DNA of 64,000 nt from Rhododendron vialii (GCF_030253575.1 NC_080566.1:11417501-11481500); one strand, 5' to 3'; shown: positions 21,481-33,285, counted from the stretch's first letter. Numbers and translations: made by a program. The notes: generated from the sequence alone by a model not told the origin.

Positions 21481-21599
21481 GGGTGCGATCATACCAGCAC
21501 TAATGCACCGGATCCCATCAGAACTCCGCAGTTAAGCGTGCTTGGGCGAGAGTAGTACTAGGATGGGTGACCCCCTGGGAAGTCCTCGTGTTGCACTCC
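21481..21599 (+). rRNA. 5S rRNA: 5S rRNA, copy 54
   Basis: Private C117T in helix I; C1 spacer. Confidence 0.95.
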
Positions 21600-21887
21600 T
21601 TTTTCGTTTTTGTACGAAATCTCTTCCCCGCCCCCCGTTCCCTTCTTTCATCCGGTCGCCGCAACTTCGGCTCATGCCGTCCGTATCTTCCCGGAGAGTT
21701 TTCGCAGCGATTTTTCCAGCTTCGAGCCAAAATAGCCCCGTCAGCGGGCACGTTCGGCCGCAGCCATCCCTCCAACGGGATACGGGGTCCGGCCGGCGAG
21801 ACGTGGCCAAGAAAGCCAGAGATAGAGGGAGCGGTGCCCGACGGGGCAGAAAAATGGACCAAAAGAATTGAAAGCGGAGTGCCTATC

Positions 21888-22006
21888 GGGTGCGATCATA
21901 ACAGCACTAATGCACCGGATCCCATCAGAACTCCGCAGTTAAGCGTGCTTGGGCGAGAGTAGTACTAGGATGGGTGATCCCCTGGGAAGTCCTCGTGTTG
22001 CACCCC
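21888..22006 (+). rRNA. 5S rRNA: 5S rRNA, copy 55
   Basis: C14A and C91T (box C), as in copy 66; N spacer. Confidence 0.93.
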
Positions 22007-22294
22007 TTTTTCGTTTTTGTACGAAATCCCTTCCCCGCCCCCCGTTCCCTTCTTTCATCCGGTCGCCGCAACTTCGGCTCATGCCGTCCGTATCTTCCCG
22101 GAGAGTTTTCGCAGCGATTTTTCCAGCTTCGAGCCAAAATAGCCCCGTCAGCGGGCACGTTCGGCCGCAGCCATCCCTCCAACGGGATACGGGGTCCGGC
22201 CGGCGAGACGTGGCCAAGAAAGACAGAGATAGAGCGAGCGGTGCCCGACGGGGCCGAAAAATGGACCAAAAGAATTGAAAGCGGAGTGCCTATC

Positions 22295-22413
22295 GGGTGC
22301 GATCATACCAGCACTAATGCACCGGATCCCATCAGAACTCCGCAGTTAAGCGTGCTTGGGCGAGAGTAGTACTAGGATGGGTGACCCCCTGGGAAGTCCT
22401 CGTGTTGCACCCC
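22295..22413 (+). rRNA. 5S rRNA: 5S rRNA, copy 56
   Basis: Consensus gene; C1 spacer; counterpart of copy 45. Confidence 0.97.
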
Positions 22414-22701
22414 TTTTTCGTTTTTGTACGAAATCTCTTCCCCGCCCCCCGTTCCCTTCTTTCATCCGGTCGCCGCAACTTCGGCTCATGCCGTCCGTAT
22501 CTTCCCGGAGAGTTTTCGCAGCGATTTTTCCAGCTTCGAGCCAAAATAGCCCCGTCAGCGGGCACGTTCGGCCGCAGCCATCCCTCCAACGGGATACGGG
22601 GTCCGGCCGGCGAGACGTGGCCAAGAAAGCCAGAGATAGAGGGAGCGGTGCCCGACGGGGCCGAAAAATGGACCAAAAGAATTGAAAGCGGAGTGCCTAT
22701 C

Positions 22702-22820
22702 GGGTGCGATCATAACAGCACTAATGCACCGGATCCCATCAGAACTCCGCAGTTAAGCGTGCTTGGGCGAGAGTAGTACTAGGATGGGTGACCCCCTGGG
22801 AAGTCCTCGTGTTGCACCCC
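22702..22820 (+). rRNA. 5S rRNA: 5S rRNA, copy 57
   Basis: C14A; G spacer. Confidence 0.95.
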
Positions 22821-23108
22821 TTTTTCGTTTTTGTACGAAATCCCTTCCCCGCCCCCCGTTCCCTTCTTTCATCCGGTCGCCGCAACTTCGGCTCATGCCG
22901 TCCGTATCTTCCCGGAGAGTTTTCGCAGCGATTTTTCCAGCTTCGAGCCAAAATAGCCCCGTCAGCGGGCACGTTCGGCCGCAGCCATCCCTCCAACGGG
23001 ATACGGGGTCCGGCCGGCGAGACGTGGGCAAGAAAGCCAGAGATAGAGGGAGCGGTGCCCGACGGGGCCGAAAAATGGACCAAAAGAATTGAAAGCGGAG
23101 TGCCTATC

Positions 23109-23227
23109 GGGTGCGATCATACCAGCACTAATGCACCGGATCCCATCAGAACTCCGCAGTTAAGCGTGCTTGGGCGAGAGTAGTACTAGGATGGGTGACC
23201 CCCTGGGAAGTCCTCGTGTTGCACCCC
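23109..23227 (+). rRNA. 5S rRNA: 5S rRNA, copy 58
   Basis: Consensus gene; C1 spacer. Confidence 0.97.
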
Positions 23228-23515
23228 TTTTTCGTTTTTGTACGAAATCTCTTCCCCGCCCCCCGTTCCCTTCTTTCATCCGGTCGCCGCAACTTCGGCT
23301 CATGCCGTCCGTATCTTCCCGGAGAGTTTTCGCAGCGATTTTTCCAGCTTCGAGCCAAAATAGCCCCGTCAGCGGGCACGTTCGGCCGCAGCCATCCCTC
23401 CAACGGGATACGGGGTCCGGCCGGCGAGACGTGGCCAAGAAAGCCAGAGATAGAGGGAGCGGTGCCCGACGGGGCAGAAAAATGGACCAAAAGAATTGAA
23501 AGCGGAGTGCCTATC

Positions 23516-23634
23516 GGGTGCGATCATAACAGCACTAATGCACCGGATCCCATCAGAACTCCGCAGTTAAGCGTGCTTGGGCGAGAGTAGTACTAGGATG
23601 GGTGACCCCCTGGGAAGTCCTCGTGTTGCACCCC
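23516..23634 (+). rRNA. 5S rRNA: 5S rRNA, copy 59
   Basis: C14A; N spacer. Confidence 0.95.
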
Positions 23635-23922
23635 TTTTTCGTTTTTGTACGAAATCCCTTCCCCGCCCCCCGTTCCCTTCTTTCATCCGGTCGCCGCAAC
23701 TTCGGCTCATGCCGTCCGTATCTTCCCGGAGAGTTTTCGCAGCGATTTTTCCAGCTTCGAGCCAAAATAGCCCCGTCAGCGGGCACGTTCGGCCGCAGCC
23801 ATCCCTCCAACGGGATACGGGGTCCGGCCGGCGAGACGTGGCCAAGAAAGCCAGAGATAGAGCGAGCAGTGCCCGACGGGGCCGAAAAATGGACCAAAAG
23901 AATTGAAAGCGGAGTGCCTTTC

Positions 23923-24041
23923 GGGTGCGATCATACCAGCACTAATGCACCGGATCCCATCAGAACTCCGCAGTTAAGCGTGCTTGGGCGAGAGTAGTAC
24001 TAGGATGGGTGACCCCCTGGGAAGTCCTCGTGTTGCACCCC
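23923..24041 (+). rRNA. 5S rRNA: 5S rRNA, copy 60
   Basis: Consensus gene with A-3T upstream; N spacer. Confidence 0.96.
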
Positions 24042-24329
24042 TTTTTCGTTTTTGTACGAAATCCCTTCCCCGCCCCCCGTTCCCTTCTTTCATCCGGTCG
24101 CCGCAACTTCGGCTCATGCCGTCCGTATCTTCCCGGAGAGTTTTCGCAGCGATTTTTCCAGCTTCGAGCCAAAATAGCCCCGTCAGCGGGCACGTTCGGC
24201 CGCAGCCATCCCTCCAACGGGATACGGGGTCCGGCCGGCGAGACGTGGCCAAGAAAGACAGAGATAGAGGGAGCGGTGCCCGACGGGGCAGAAAAATGTA
24301 CCAAAAGAATTGAAAGCGGAGTACCTATC

Positions 24330-24448
24330 GGGTGCGATCATACCAGCACTAATGCACCGGATCCCATCAGAACTCCGCAGTTAAGCGTGCTTGGGCGAGA
24401 GTAGTACTAGGATGGGTGACCCCCTGGGAAGTCCTCGTGTTGCACCCC
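24330..24448 (+). rRNA. 5S rRNA: 5S rRNA, copy 61
   Basis: Consensus gene with private G-7A upstream; N spacer. Confidence 0.96.
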
Positions 24449-24736
24449 TTTTTCGTTTTTGTACGAAATCCCTTCCCCGCCCCCCGTTCCCTTCTTTCAT
24501 CCGGTCGCCGCAACTTCGGCTCATGCCGTCCGTATCTTCCCGGAGAGTTTTCGCAGCGATTTTTCCAGCTTCGAGCCAAAATAGCCCCGTCAGCGGGCAC
24601 GTTCGGCCGCAGCCATCCCTCCAACGGGATACGGGGTCCGGCCGGCGAGACGTGGCCAAGAAAGACAGAGATAGAGGGAGCGGTGCCCGACGGGGCAGAA
24701 AAATGTACCAAAAGAATTGAAAGCGGAGTGCCTATC

Positions 24737-24855
24737 GGGTGCGATCATACCAGCACTAATGCACCGGATCCCATCAGAACTCCGCAGTTAAGCGTGCTTG
24801 GGCGAGAGTAGTACTAGGATGGGTGACCCCCTGGGAAGTCCTCGTGTTGCACCCC
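24737..24855 (+). rRNA. 5S rRNA: 5S rRNA, copy 62
   Basis: Consensus gene; F spacer. Confidence 0.97.
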
Positions 24856-25143
24856 TTTTTCGTTTTTGTACGAAATCCCTTCCCCGCCCCCCGTTCCCTT
24901 CTTTCATCCGGTCGCCGCAACTTCGGCTCATGCCGTCCGTATCTTTCCGGAGAGTTTTCGCAGCGATTTTTCCAGCTTCGAGCCAAAATAGCCCCGTCAG
25001 CGGGCACGTTCGGCCGCAGCCATCCCTCCAACGGGATACGGGGTCCGGCCGGCGAGACGTGGCCAAGAAAGACAGAGATAGAGGGAGCGGTGCCCGACGG
25101 GGCAGAAAAATGTACCAAAAGAATTGAAAGCGGAGTGCCTATC

Positions 25144-25262
25144 GGGTGCGATCATACCAGCACTAATGCACCGGATCCCATCAGAACTCCGCAGTTAAGC
25201 GTGCTTGGGCGAGAGTAGTACTAGGATGGGTGACCCCCTGGGAAGTCCTCGTGTTGCACCCC
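25144..25262 (+). rRNA. 5S rRNA: 5S rRNA, copy 63
   Basis: Consensus gene; C1 spacer with CAACTGG. Confidence 0.97.
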
Positions 25263-25550
25263 TTTTTCGTTTTTGTACGAAATCTCTTCCCCGCCCCCCG
25301 TTCCCTTCTTTCATCCGGTCGCCGCAACTTCGGCTCATGCCGTCCGTATCTTCCCGGAGAGTTTTCGCAGCGATTTTTCCAGCTTCGAGCCAAAATAGCC
25401 CCGTCAGCGGGCACGTTCGGCCGCAGCCATCCCTCCAACTGGATACGGGGTCCGGCCGGCGAGACGTGGCCAAGAAAGCCAGAGATAGAGGGAGCGGTGC
25501 CCGACGGGGCCGAAAAATGGACCAAAAGAATTGAAAGCGGAGTGCCTATC

Positions 25551-25669
25551 GGGTGCGATCATAACAGCACTAATGCACCGGATCCCATCAGAACTCCGCA
25601 GTTAAGCGTGCTTGGGCGAGAGTAGTACTAGGATGGGTGACCCCCTGGGAAGTCCTCGTGTTGCACCCC
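25551..25669 (+). rRNA. 5S rRNA: 5S rRNA, copy 64
   Basis: C14A; G spacer. Confidence 0.95.
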
Positions 25670-25957
25670 TTTTTCGTTTTTGTACGAAATCCCTTCCCCG
25701 CCCCCCGTTCCCTTCTTTCATCCGGTCGCCGCAACTTCGGCTCATGCCGTCCGTATCTTCCCGGAGAGTTTTCGCAGCGATTTTTCCAGCTTCGAGCCAA
25801 AATAGCCCCGTCAGCGGGCACGTTCGGCCGCAGCCATCCCTCCAACGGGATACGGGGTCCGGCCGGCGAGACGTGGGCAAGAAAGCCAGAGATAGAGGGA
25901 GCGGTGCCCGACGGGGCCGAAAAATGGACCAAAAGAATTGAAAGCGGAGTGCCTATC

Positions 25958-26076
25958 GGGTGCGATCATACCAGCACTAATGCACCGGATCCCATCAGAA
26001 CTCCGCAGTTAAGCGTGCTTGGGCGAGAGTAGTACTAGGATGGGTGACCCCCTGGGAAGTCCTCGTGTTGCACCCC
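25958..26076 (+). rRNA. 5S rRNA: 5S rRNA, copy 65
   Basis: Consensus gene; C1 spacer. Confidence 0.97.
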
Positions 26077-26364
26077 TTTTTCGTTTTTGTACGAAATCTC
26101 TTCCCCGCCCCCCGTTCCCTTCTTTCATCCGGTCGCCGCAACTTCGGCTCATGCCGTCCGTATCTTCCCGGAGAGTTTTCGCAGCGATTTTTCCAGCTTC
26201 GAGCCAAAATAGCCCCGTCAGCGGGCACGTTCGGCCGCAGCCATCCCTCCAACGGGATACGGGGTCCGGCCGGCGAGACGTGGCCAAGAAAGCCAGAGAT
26301 AGAGGGAGCGGTGCCCGACGGGGCAGAAAAATGGACCAAAAGAATTGAAAGCGGAGTGCCTATC

Positions 26365-26483
26365 GGGTGCGATCATAACAGCACTAATGCACCGGATCCC
26401 ATCAGAACTCCGCAGTTAAGCGTGCTTGGGCGAGAGTAGTACTAGGATGGGTGATCCCCTGGGAAGTCCTCGTGTTGCACCCC
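26365..26483 (+). rRNA. 5S rRNA: 5S rRNA, copy 66
   Basis: C14A and C91T; N spacer; end of the second 4477 bp repeat. Confidence 0.93.
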
Positions 26484-26771
26484 TTTTTCGTTTTTGTACG
26501 AAATCCCTTCCCCGCCCCCCGTTCCCTTCTTTCATCCGGTCGCCGCAACTTCGGCTCATGCCGTCCGTATCTTCCCGGAGAGTTTTCGCAGCGATTTTTC
26601 CAGCTTCGAGCCAAAATAGCCCCGTCAGCGGGCACGTTCGGCCGCAGCCATCCCTCCAACGGGATACGGGGTCCGGCCGGCGAGACGTGGCCAAGAAAGA
26701 CAGAGATAGAGCGAGCGGTGCCCGACGGGGCCGAAAAATGGACCAAAAGAATTGAAAGCGGAGTGCCTATC

Positions 26772-26890
26772 GGGTGCGATCATACCAGCACTAATGCACC
26801 GGATCCCATCAGAACTCCGCAGTTAAGCGTGCTTGGGCGAGAGTAGTACTAGGATGGGTGACCCCCTGGGAAGTCCTCGTGTTGCACCCC
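26772..26890 (+). rRNA. 5S rRNA: 5S rRNA, copy 67
   Basis: Consensus gene; F spacer. Confidence 0.97.
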
Positions 26891-27178
26891 TTTTTCGTTT
26901 TTGTACGAAATCCCTTCCCCGCCCCCCGTTCCCTTCTTTCATCCGGTCGCCGCAACTTCGGCTCATGCCGTCCGTATCTTTCCGGAGAGTTTTCGCAGCG
27001 ATTTTTCCAGCTTCGAGCCAAAATAGCCCCGTCAGCGGGCACGTTCGGCCGCAGCCATCCCTCCAACGGGATACGGGGTCCGGCCGGCGAGACGTGGCCA
27101 AGAAAGACAGAGATAGAGGGAGCGGTGCCCGACGGGGCCGAAAAATGTACCAAAAGAATTGAAAGCGGAGTGCCTATC

Positions 27179-27297
27179 GGGTGCGATCATACCAGCACTA
27201 ATGCACCGGATCCCATCAGAACTCCGCAGTTAAGCGTGCTTGGGCGAGAGTAGTACTAGGATGGGTGACCCCCTGGGAAGTCCTCGTGTTGCACCCC
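27179..27297 (+). rRNA. 5S rRNA: 5S rRNA, copy 68
   Basis: Consensus gene; F spacer ending GGACAAAAAG; first unit of the 4885 bp repeat. Confidence 0.97.
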
Positions 27298-27585
27298 TTT
27301 TTCGTTTTTGTACGAAATCCCTTCCCCGCCCCCCGTTCCCTTCTTTCATCCGGTCGCCGCAACTTCGGCTCATGCCGTCCGTATCTTTCCGGAGAGTTTT
27401 CGCAGCGATTTTTCCAGCTTCGAGCCAAAATAGCCCCGTCAGCGGGCACGTTCGGCCGCAGCCATCCCTCCAACGGGATACGGGGTCCGGCCGGCGAGAC
27501 GTGGCCAAGAAAGCCAGAGATAGAGGGAGCGGTGCCCGACGGGGCCGAAAAATGGACAAAAAGAATTGAAAGCGGAGTGCCTATC

Positions 27586-27704
27586 GGGTGCGATCATACC
27601 AGCACTAATGCACCGGATCCCATCAGAACTCCGCAGTTAAGCGTGCTTGGGCGAGAGTAGTACTAGGATGGGTGACCCCCTGGGAAGTCCTCGTGTTGCA
27701 CCCC
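27586..27704 (+). rRNA. 5S rRNA: 5S rRNA, copy 69
   Basis: Consensus gene; C-28A upstream; T1 spacer. Confidence 0.96.
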
Positions 27705-27992
27705 TTTTTTGTTTTTGTACGAAATCCCTTCCCCGCCCCCCGTTCCCTTCTTTCATCCGGTCGCCGCAACTTCGGCTCATGCCGTCCGTATCTTCCCGGA
27801 GAGTTTTCGCAGCGATTTTTCCAGCTTCGAGCCAAAATAGCCCCGTCAGCGGGCACGTTCGGCCGCAGCCATCCCTCCAACGGGATACGGGGTCCGGCCG
27901 GCGAGACGTGGCCAAGAAAGCCAGAGATAGAGGGAGCGGTGCCCGACGGGGCCGAAAAATGGACCAAAAGAATTGAAAGCGGAGTGCCTATC

Positions 27993-28111
27993 GGGTGCGA
28001 TCATAACAGCACTAATGCACCGGATCCCATCAGAACTCCGCAGTTAAGCGTGCTTGGGCGAGAGTAGTACTAGGATGGGTGACCCCCTGGGAAGTCCTCG
28101 TGTTGCACCCC
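27993..28111 (+). rRNA. 5S rRNA: 5S rRNA, copy 70
   Basis: C14A; Dh spacer, 408 bp. Confidence 0.95.
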
Positions 28112-28400
28112 TTTTTCGTTTTTGTACGAAATCCCTTCCCCGCCCCCCGTTCCCTTCTTTCATCCGGTCGCCGCAACTTCGGCTCATGCCGTCCGTATCT
28201 TCCCGGAGAGTTTTCGCAGCGATTTTTCGAGCTGCGAGCCAAAATAGCCCCCTTCAGCGGGCACTCTCGGCCGCAGCCATCCCTCCAACGGGATACGGGG
28301 TCCGGCCGGCGAGACGTGGCCAAGAAAGCCAGAGATAGAGCGAGCAGTGCCCGACGGGGCAGAAAAATGGACCAAAAGAATTGAAAGCGGAGTGCCTATC

Positions 28401-28519
28401 GGGTGCGATCATACCAGCACTAATGCACCGGATCCCATCAGAACTCCGCAGTTAAGCGTGCTTGGGCGAGAGTAGTACTAGGATGGGTGACCCCCTGGGA
28501 AGTCCTCGTGTTGCACCCC
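28401..28519 (+). rRNA. 5S rRNA: 5S rRNA, copy 71
   Basis: Consensus gene; D spacer, 408 bp. Confidence 0.97.
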
Positions 28520-28808
28520 TTTTTCGTTTTTGTACGAAATCCCTTCCCCGCCCCCCGTTCCCTTCTTTCATCCGGTCGCCGCAACTTCGGCTCATTCCGT
28601 CCGTATCTTCCCGGAGAGTTTTCGCAGCGATTTTTCGAGCTGCGAGCCAAAATAGCCCCCTTCAGCGGGCACTCTCGGCCGTAGCCATCCCTCCAACGGG
28701 ATACGGGGTCCGGCCGGCGAGACGTGGCCAAGAAAGCCAGAGATAGAGCGAGCGGTGCCCGACGGGGCAGAAAAATGGACCAAAAGAATTGAAAGCGGAG
28801 TGCCTATC

Positions 28809-28927
28809 GGGTGCGATCATACCAGCACTAATGCACCGGATCCCATCAGAACTCCGCAGTTAAGCGTGCTTGGGCGAGAGTAGTACTAGGATGGGTGACC
28901 CCCTGGGAAGTCCTCGTGTTGCACCCC
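28809..28927 (+). rRNA. 5S rRNA: 5S rRNA, copy 72
   Basis: Consensus gene; first K spacer of the window. Confidence 0.97.
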
Positions 28928-29215
28928 TTTTTCGTTTTTGTACGAAATCCCTTCCCCGCCCCCCGTTCCCTTCTTTCATCCGGTCGCCGCAACTTCGGCT
29001 CATGCCGTCCGTATCTTCCCGGAGAGTTTTCGCAGCGATTTTTCCAGCTTCGAGCCAAAATAGCCCCGTCAGCGGGCACGTTCGGCCGCAGCCATCCCTC
29101 CAACAAGATACGGGGTCCGGCCGGCGAGACGTGGCCAAGAAAGACAGAGATAGAGCGAGCGGTGCCCGACGGGGCCGAAAAATGGACCAAAAGAATTGAA
29201 AGCGGAGTGCCTATC

Positions 29216-29334
29216 GGGTGCGATCATACCAGCACTAATGCACCGGATCCCATCAGAACTCCGCAGTTAAGCGTGCTTGGGCGAGAGTAGTACTAGGATG
29301 GGTGACCCCCTGGGAAGTCCTCGTGTTGCACCCC
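29216..29334 (+). rRNA. 5S rRNA: 5S rRNA, copy 73
   Basis: Consensus gene; F spacer. Confidence 0.97.
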
Positions 29335-29622
29335 TTTTTCGTTTTTGTACGAAATCCCTTCCCCGCCCCCCGTTCCCTTCTTTCATCCGGTCGCCGCAAC
29401 TTCGGCTCATGCCGTCCGTATCTTTCCGGAGAGTTTTCGCAGCGATTTTTCCAGCTTCGAGCCAAAATAGCCCCGTCAGCGGGCACGTTCGGCCGCAGCC
29501 ATCCCTCCAACGGGATACGGGGTCCGGCCGGCGAGACGTGGCCAAGAAAGACAGAGATAGAGGGAGCGGTGCCCGACGGGGCCGAAAAATGTACCAAAAG
29601 AATTGAAAGCGGAGTGCCTATC

Positions 29623-29741
29623 GGGTGCGATCATACCAGCACTAATGCACCGGATCCCATCAGAACTCCGCAGTTAAGCGTGCTTGGGCGAGAGTAGTAC
29701 TAGGATGGGTGACCCCCTGGGAAGTCCTCGTGTTGCACCCC
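29623..29741 (+). rRNA. 5S rRNA: 5S rRNA, copy 74
   Basis: Consensus gene; T spacer. Confidence 0.97.
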
Positions 29742-30029
29742 TTTTTTGTTTTTGTACGAAATCTCTTCCCCGCCCCCCGTTCCCTTCTTTCATCCGGTCG
29801 CCGCAACTTCGGCTCATGCCGTCCGTATCTTCCCGGAGAGTTTTCGCAGCGATTTTTCCAGCTTCGAGCCAAAATAGCCCCGTCAGCGGGCACGTTCGGC
29901 CGCAGCCATCCCTCCAACGGGATACGGGGTCCGGCCGGCGAGACGTGGCCAAGAAAGCCAGAGATAGAGGGAGCGGTGCCCGACGGGGCCGAAAAATGGA
30001 CCAAAAGAATTGAAAGCGGAGTGCCTATC

Positions 30030-30148
30030 GGGTGCGATCATAACAGCACTAATGCACCGGATCCCATCAGAACTCCGCAGTTAAGCGTGCTTGGGCGAGA
30101 GTAGTACTAGGATGGGTGACCCCCTGGGAAGTCCTCGTGTTGCACCCC
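30030..30148 (+). rRNA. 5S rRNA: 5S rRNA, copy 75
   Basis: C14A; K spacer. Confidence 0.95.
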
Positions 30149-30436
30149 TTTTTCGTTTTTGTACGAAATCCCTTCCCCGCCCCCCGTTCCCTTCTTTCAT
30201 CCGGTCGCCGCAACTTCGGCTCATGCCGTCCGTATCTTCCCGGAGAGTTTTCGCAGCGATTTTTCCAGCTTCGAGCCAAAATAGCCCCGTCAGCGGGCAC
30301 GTTCGGCCGCAGCCATCCCTCCAACAAGATACGGGGTCCGGCCGGCGAGACGTGGCCAAGAAAGACAGAGATAGAGCGAGCGGTGCCCGACGGGGCCGAA
30401 AAATGGACCAAAAGAATTGAAAGCGGAGTGCCTATC

Positions 30437-30555
30437 GGGTGCGATCATACCAGCACTAATGCACCGGATCCCATCAGAACTCCGCAGTTAAGCGTGCTTG
30501 GGCGAGAGTAGTACTAGGATGGGTGACCCCCTGGGAAGTCCTCGTGTTGCACCCC
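30437..30555 (+). rRNA. 5S rRNA: 5S rRNA, copy 76
   Basis: Consensus gene; F spacer. Confidence 0.97.
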
Positions 30556-30843
30556 TTTTTCGTTTTTGTACGAAATCCCTTCCCCGCCCCCCGTTCCCTT
30601 CTTTCATCCGGTCGCCGCAACTTCGGCTCATGCCGTCCGTATCTTTCCGGAGAGTTTTCGCAGCGATTTTTCCAGCTTCGAGCCAAAATAGCCCCGTCAG
30701 CGGGCACGTTCGGCCGCAGCCATCCCTCCAACGGGATACGGGGTCCGGCCGGCGAGACGTGGCCAAGAAAGACAGAGATAGAGGGAGCGGTGCCCGACGG
30801 GGCCGAAAAATGTACCAAAAGAATTGAAAGCGGAGTGCCTATC

Positions 30844-30962
30844 GGGTGCGATCATACCAGCACTAATGCACCGGATCCCATCAGAACTCCGCAGTTAAGC
30901 GTGCTTGGGCGAGAGTAGTACTAGGATGGGTGACCCCCTGGGAAGTCCTCGTGTTGCACCCC
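30844..30962 (+). rRNA. 5S rRNA: 5S rRNA, copy 77
   Basis: Consensus gene; T spacer. Confidence 0.97.
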
Positions 30963-31250
30963 TTTTTTGTTTTTGTACGAAATCTCTTCCCCGCCCCCCG
31001 TTCCCTTCTTTCATCCGGTCGCCGCAACTTCGGCTCATGCCGTCCGTATCTTCCCGGAGAGTTTTCGCAGCGATTTTTCCAGCTTCGAGCCAAAATAGCC
31101 CCGTCAGCGGGCACGTTCGGCCGCAGCCATCCCTCCAACGGGATACGGGGTCCGGCCGGCGAGACGTGGCCAAGAAAGCCAGAGATAGAGGGAGCGGTGC
31201 CCGACGGGGCCGAAAAATGGACCAAAAGAATTGAAAGCGGAGTGCCTATC

Positions 31251-31369
31251 GGGTGCGATCATAACAGCACTAATGCACCGGATCCCATCAGAACTCCGCA
31301 GTTAAGCGTGCTTGGGCGAGAGTAGTACTAGGATGGGTGACCCCCTGGGAAGTCCTCGTGTTGCACCCC
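31251..31369 (+). rRNA. 5S rRNA: 5S rRNA, copy 78
   Basis: C14A; N spacer. Confidence 0.95.
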
Positions 31370-31657
31370 TTTTTCGTTTTTGTACGAAATCCCTTCCCCG
31401 CCCCCCGTTCCCTTCTTTCATCCGGTCGCCGCAACTTCGGCTCATGCCGTCCGTATCTTCCCGGAGAGTTTTCGCAGCGATTTTTCCAGCTTCGAGCCAA
31501 AATAGCCCCGTCAGCGGGCACGTTCGGCCGCAGCCATCCCTCCAACGGGATACGGGGTCCGGCCGGCGAGACGTGGCCAAGAAAGCCAGAGATAGAGGGA
31601 GCGGTGCCCGACGGGGCCGAAAAATGGACCAAAAGAATTGAAAGCGGAGTGCCTATC

Positions 31658-31775
31658 GGGTGCGATCATAACAGCACTAATGCACCGGATCCCATCAGAA
31701 CTCCGCAGTTAAGCGTGCTTGGGCGAGAGTAGTACTAGGATGGGTGACCCTTGGGAAGTCCTCGTGTTGCACCCC
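31658..31775 (+). rRNA. 5S rRNA: 5S rRNA, copy 79 (118 nt)
   Basis: C14A, and box C reads GACCCTTGGG: one base lost and one C changed to T. This shortens the RNA and alters the TFIIIA contact region, so the copy may be weak or silent. F spacer, 406 bp unit. Confidence 0.85.
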
Positions 31776-32063
31776 TTTTTCGTTTTTGTACGAAATCCCT
31801 TCCCCGCCCCCCGTTCCCTTCTTTCATCCGGTCGCCGCAACTTCGGCTCATGCCGTCCGTATCTTTCCGGAGAGTTTTCGCAGCGATTTTTCCAGCTTCG
31901 AGCCAAAATAGCCCCGTCAGCGGGCACGTTCGGCCGCAGCCATCCCTCCAACGGGATACGGGGTCCGGCCGGCGAGACGTGGCCAAGAAAGACAGAGATA
32001 GAGGGAGCGGTGCCCGACGGGGCCGAAAAATGTACCAAAAGAATTGAAAGCGGAGTGCCTATC

Positions 32064-32182
32064 GGGTGCGATCATACCAGCACTAATGCACCGGATCCCA
32101 TCAGAACTCCGCAGTTAAGCGTGCTTGGGCGAGAGTAGTACTAGGATGGGTGACCCCCTGGGAAGTCCTCGTGTTGCACCCC
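32064..32182 (+). rRNA. 5S rRNA: 5S rRNA, copy 80
   Basis: Consensus gene; F spacer with private CAACGAGAT; counterpart of copy 68. Confidence 0.97.
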
Positions 32183-32470
32183 TTTTTCGTTTTTGTACGA
32201 AATCCCTTCCCCGCCCCCCGTTCCCTTCTTTCATCCGGTCGCCGCAACTTCGGCTCATGCCGTCCGTATCTTTCCGGAGAGTTTTCGCAGCGATTTTTCC
32301 AGCTTCGAGCCAAAATAGCCCCGTCAGCGGGCACGTTCGGCCGCAGCCATCCCTCCAACGAGATACGGGGTCCGGCCGGCGAGACGTGGCCAAGAAAGCC
32401 AGAGATAGAGGGAGCGGTGCCCGACGGGGCCGAAAAATGGACAAAAAGAATTGAAAGCGGAGTGCCTATC

Positions 32471-32589
32471 GGGTGCGATCATACCAGCACTAATGCACCG
32501 GATCCCATCAGAACTCCGCAGTTAAGCGTGCTTGGGCGAGAGTAGTACTAGGATGGGTGACCCCCTGGAAAGTCCTCGTGTTGCACCCC
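32471..32589 (+). rRNA. 5S rRNA: 5S rRNA, copy 81
   Basis: Private G99A; C-28A upstream; T1 spacer. Confidence 0.94.
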
Positions 32590-32877
32590 TTTTTTGTTTT
32601 TGTACGAAATCCCTTCCCCGCCCCCCGTTCCCTTCTTTCATCCGGTCGCCGCAACTTCGGCTCATGCCGTCCGTATCTTCCCGGAGAGTTTTCGCAGCGA
32701 TTTTTCCAGCTTCGAGCCAAAATAGCCCCGTCAGCGGGCACGTTCGGCCGCAGCCATCCCTCCAACGGGATACGGGGTCCGGCCGGCGAGACGTGGCCAA
32801 GAAAGCCAGAGATAGAGGGAGCGGTGCCCGACGGGGCCGAAAAATGGACCAAAAGAATTGAAAGCGGAGTGCCTATC

Positions 32878-32996
32878 GGGTGCGATCATAACAGCACTAA
32901 TGCACCGGATCCCATCAGAACTCCGCAGTTAAGCGTGCTTGGGCGAGAGTAGTACTAGGATGGGTGACCCCCTGGGAAGTCCTCGTGTTGCACCCC
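32878..32996 (+). rRNA. 5S rRNA: 5S rRNA, copy 82
   Basis: C14A; Dh spacer with private GTGCTCGAC. Confidence 0.95.
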
Positions 32997-33285
32997 TTTT
33001 TCGTTTTTGTACGAAATCCCTTCCCCGCCCCCCGTTCCCTTCTTTCATCCGGTCGCCGCAACTTCGGCTCATGCCGTCCGTATCTTCCCGGAGAGTTTTC
33101 GCAGCGATTTTTCGAGCTGCGAGCCAAAATAGCCCCCTTCAGCGGGCACTCTCGGCCGCAGCCATCCCTCCAACGGGATACGGGGTCCGGCCGGCGAGAC
33201 GTGGCCAAGAAAGCCAGAGATAGAGCGAGCAGTGCTCGACGGGGCAGAAAAATGGACCAAAAGAATTGAAAGCGGAGTGCCTATC

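Larger units (their letters stand above)
17818..22294 (+). repeat. Eleven-unit higher-order repeat, copy A (4477 bp)
   Basis: Units 45-55, order C1, G, C1, N, N, N, F, C1, G, C1, N. Gene 55 carries C91T and spacer 52 carries CAACTGG; both marks recur 4477 bp downstream. Confidence 0.9.
22295..26771 (+). repeat. Eleven-unit higher-order repeat, copy B (4477 bp)
   Basis: Units 56-66 repeat units 45-55 in the same order, directly abutting. Few differences are visible, for example C117T only in gene 54 and G-7A only before gene 61, so the duplication is recent relative to the spread between unit types. Confidence 0.9.
27179..32063 (+). repeat. Twelve-unit higher-order repeat, copy A (4885 bp)
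   Basis: Units 68-79, order F, T1, Dh, D, K, F, T, K, F, T, N, F. The 118 nt gene 79 contributes the odd total length. Confidence 0.92.
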
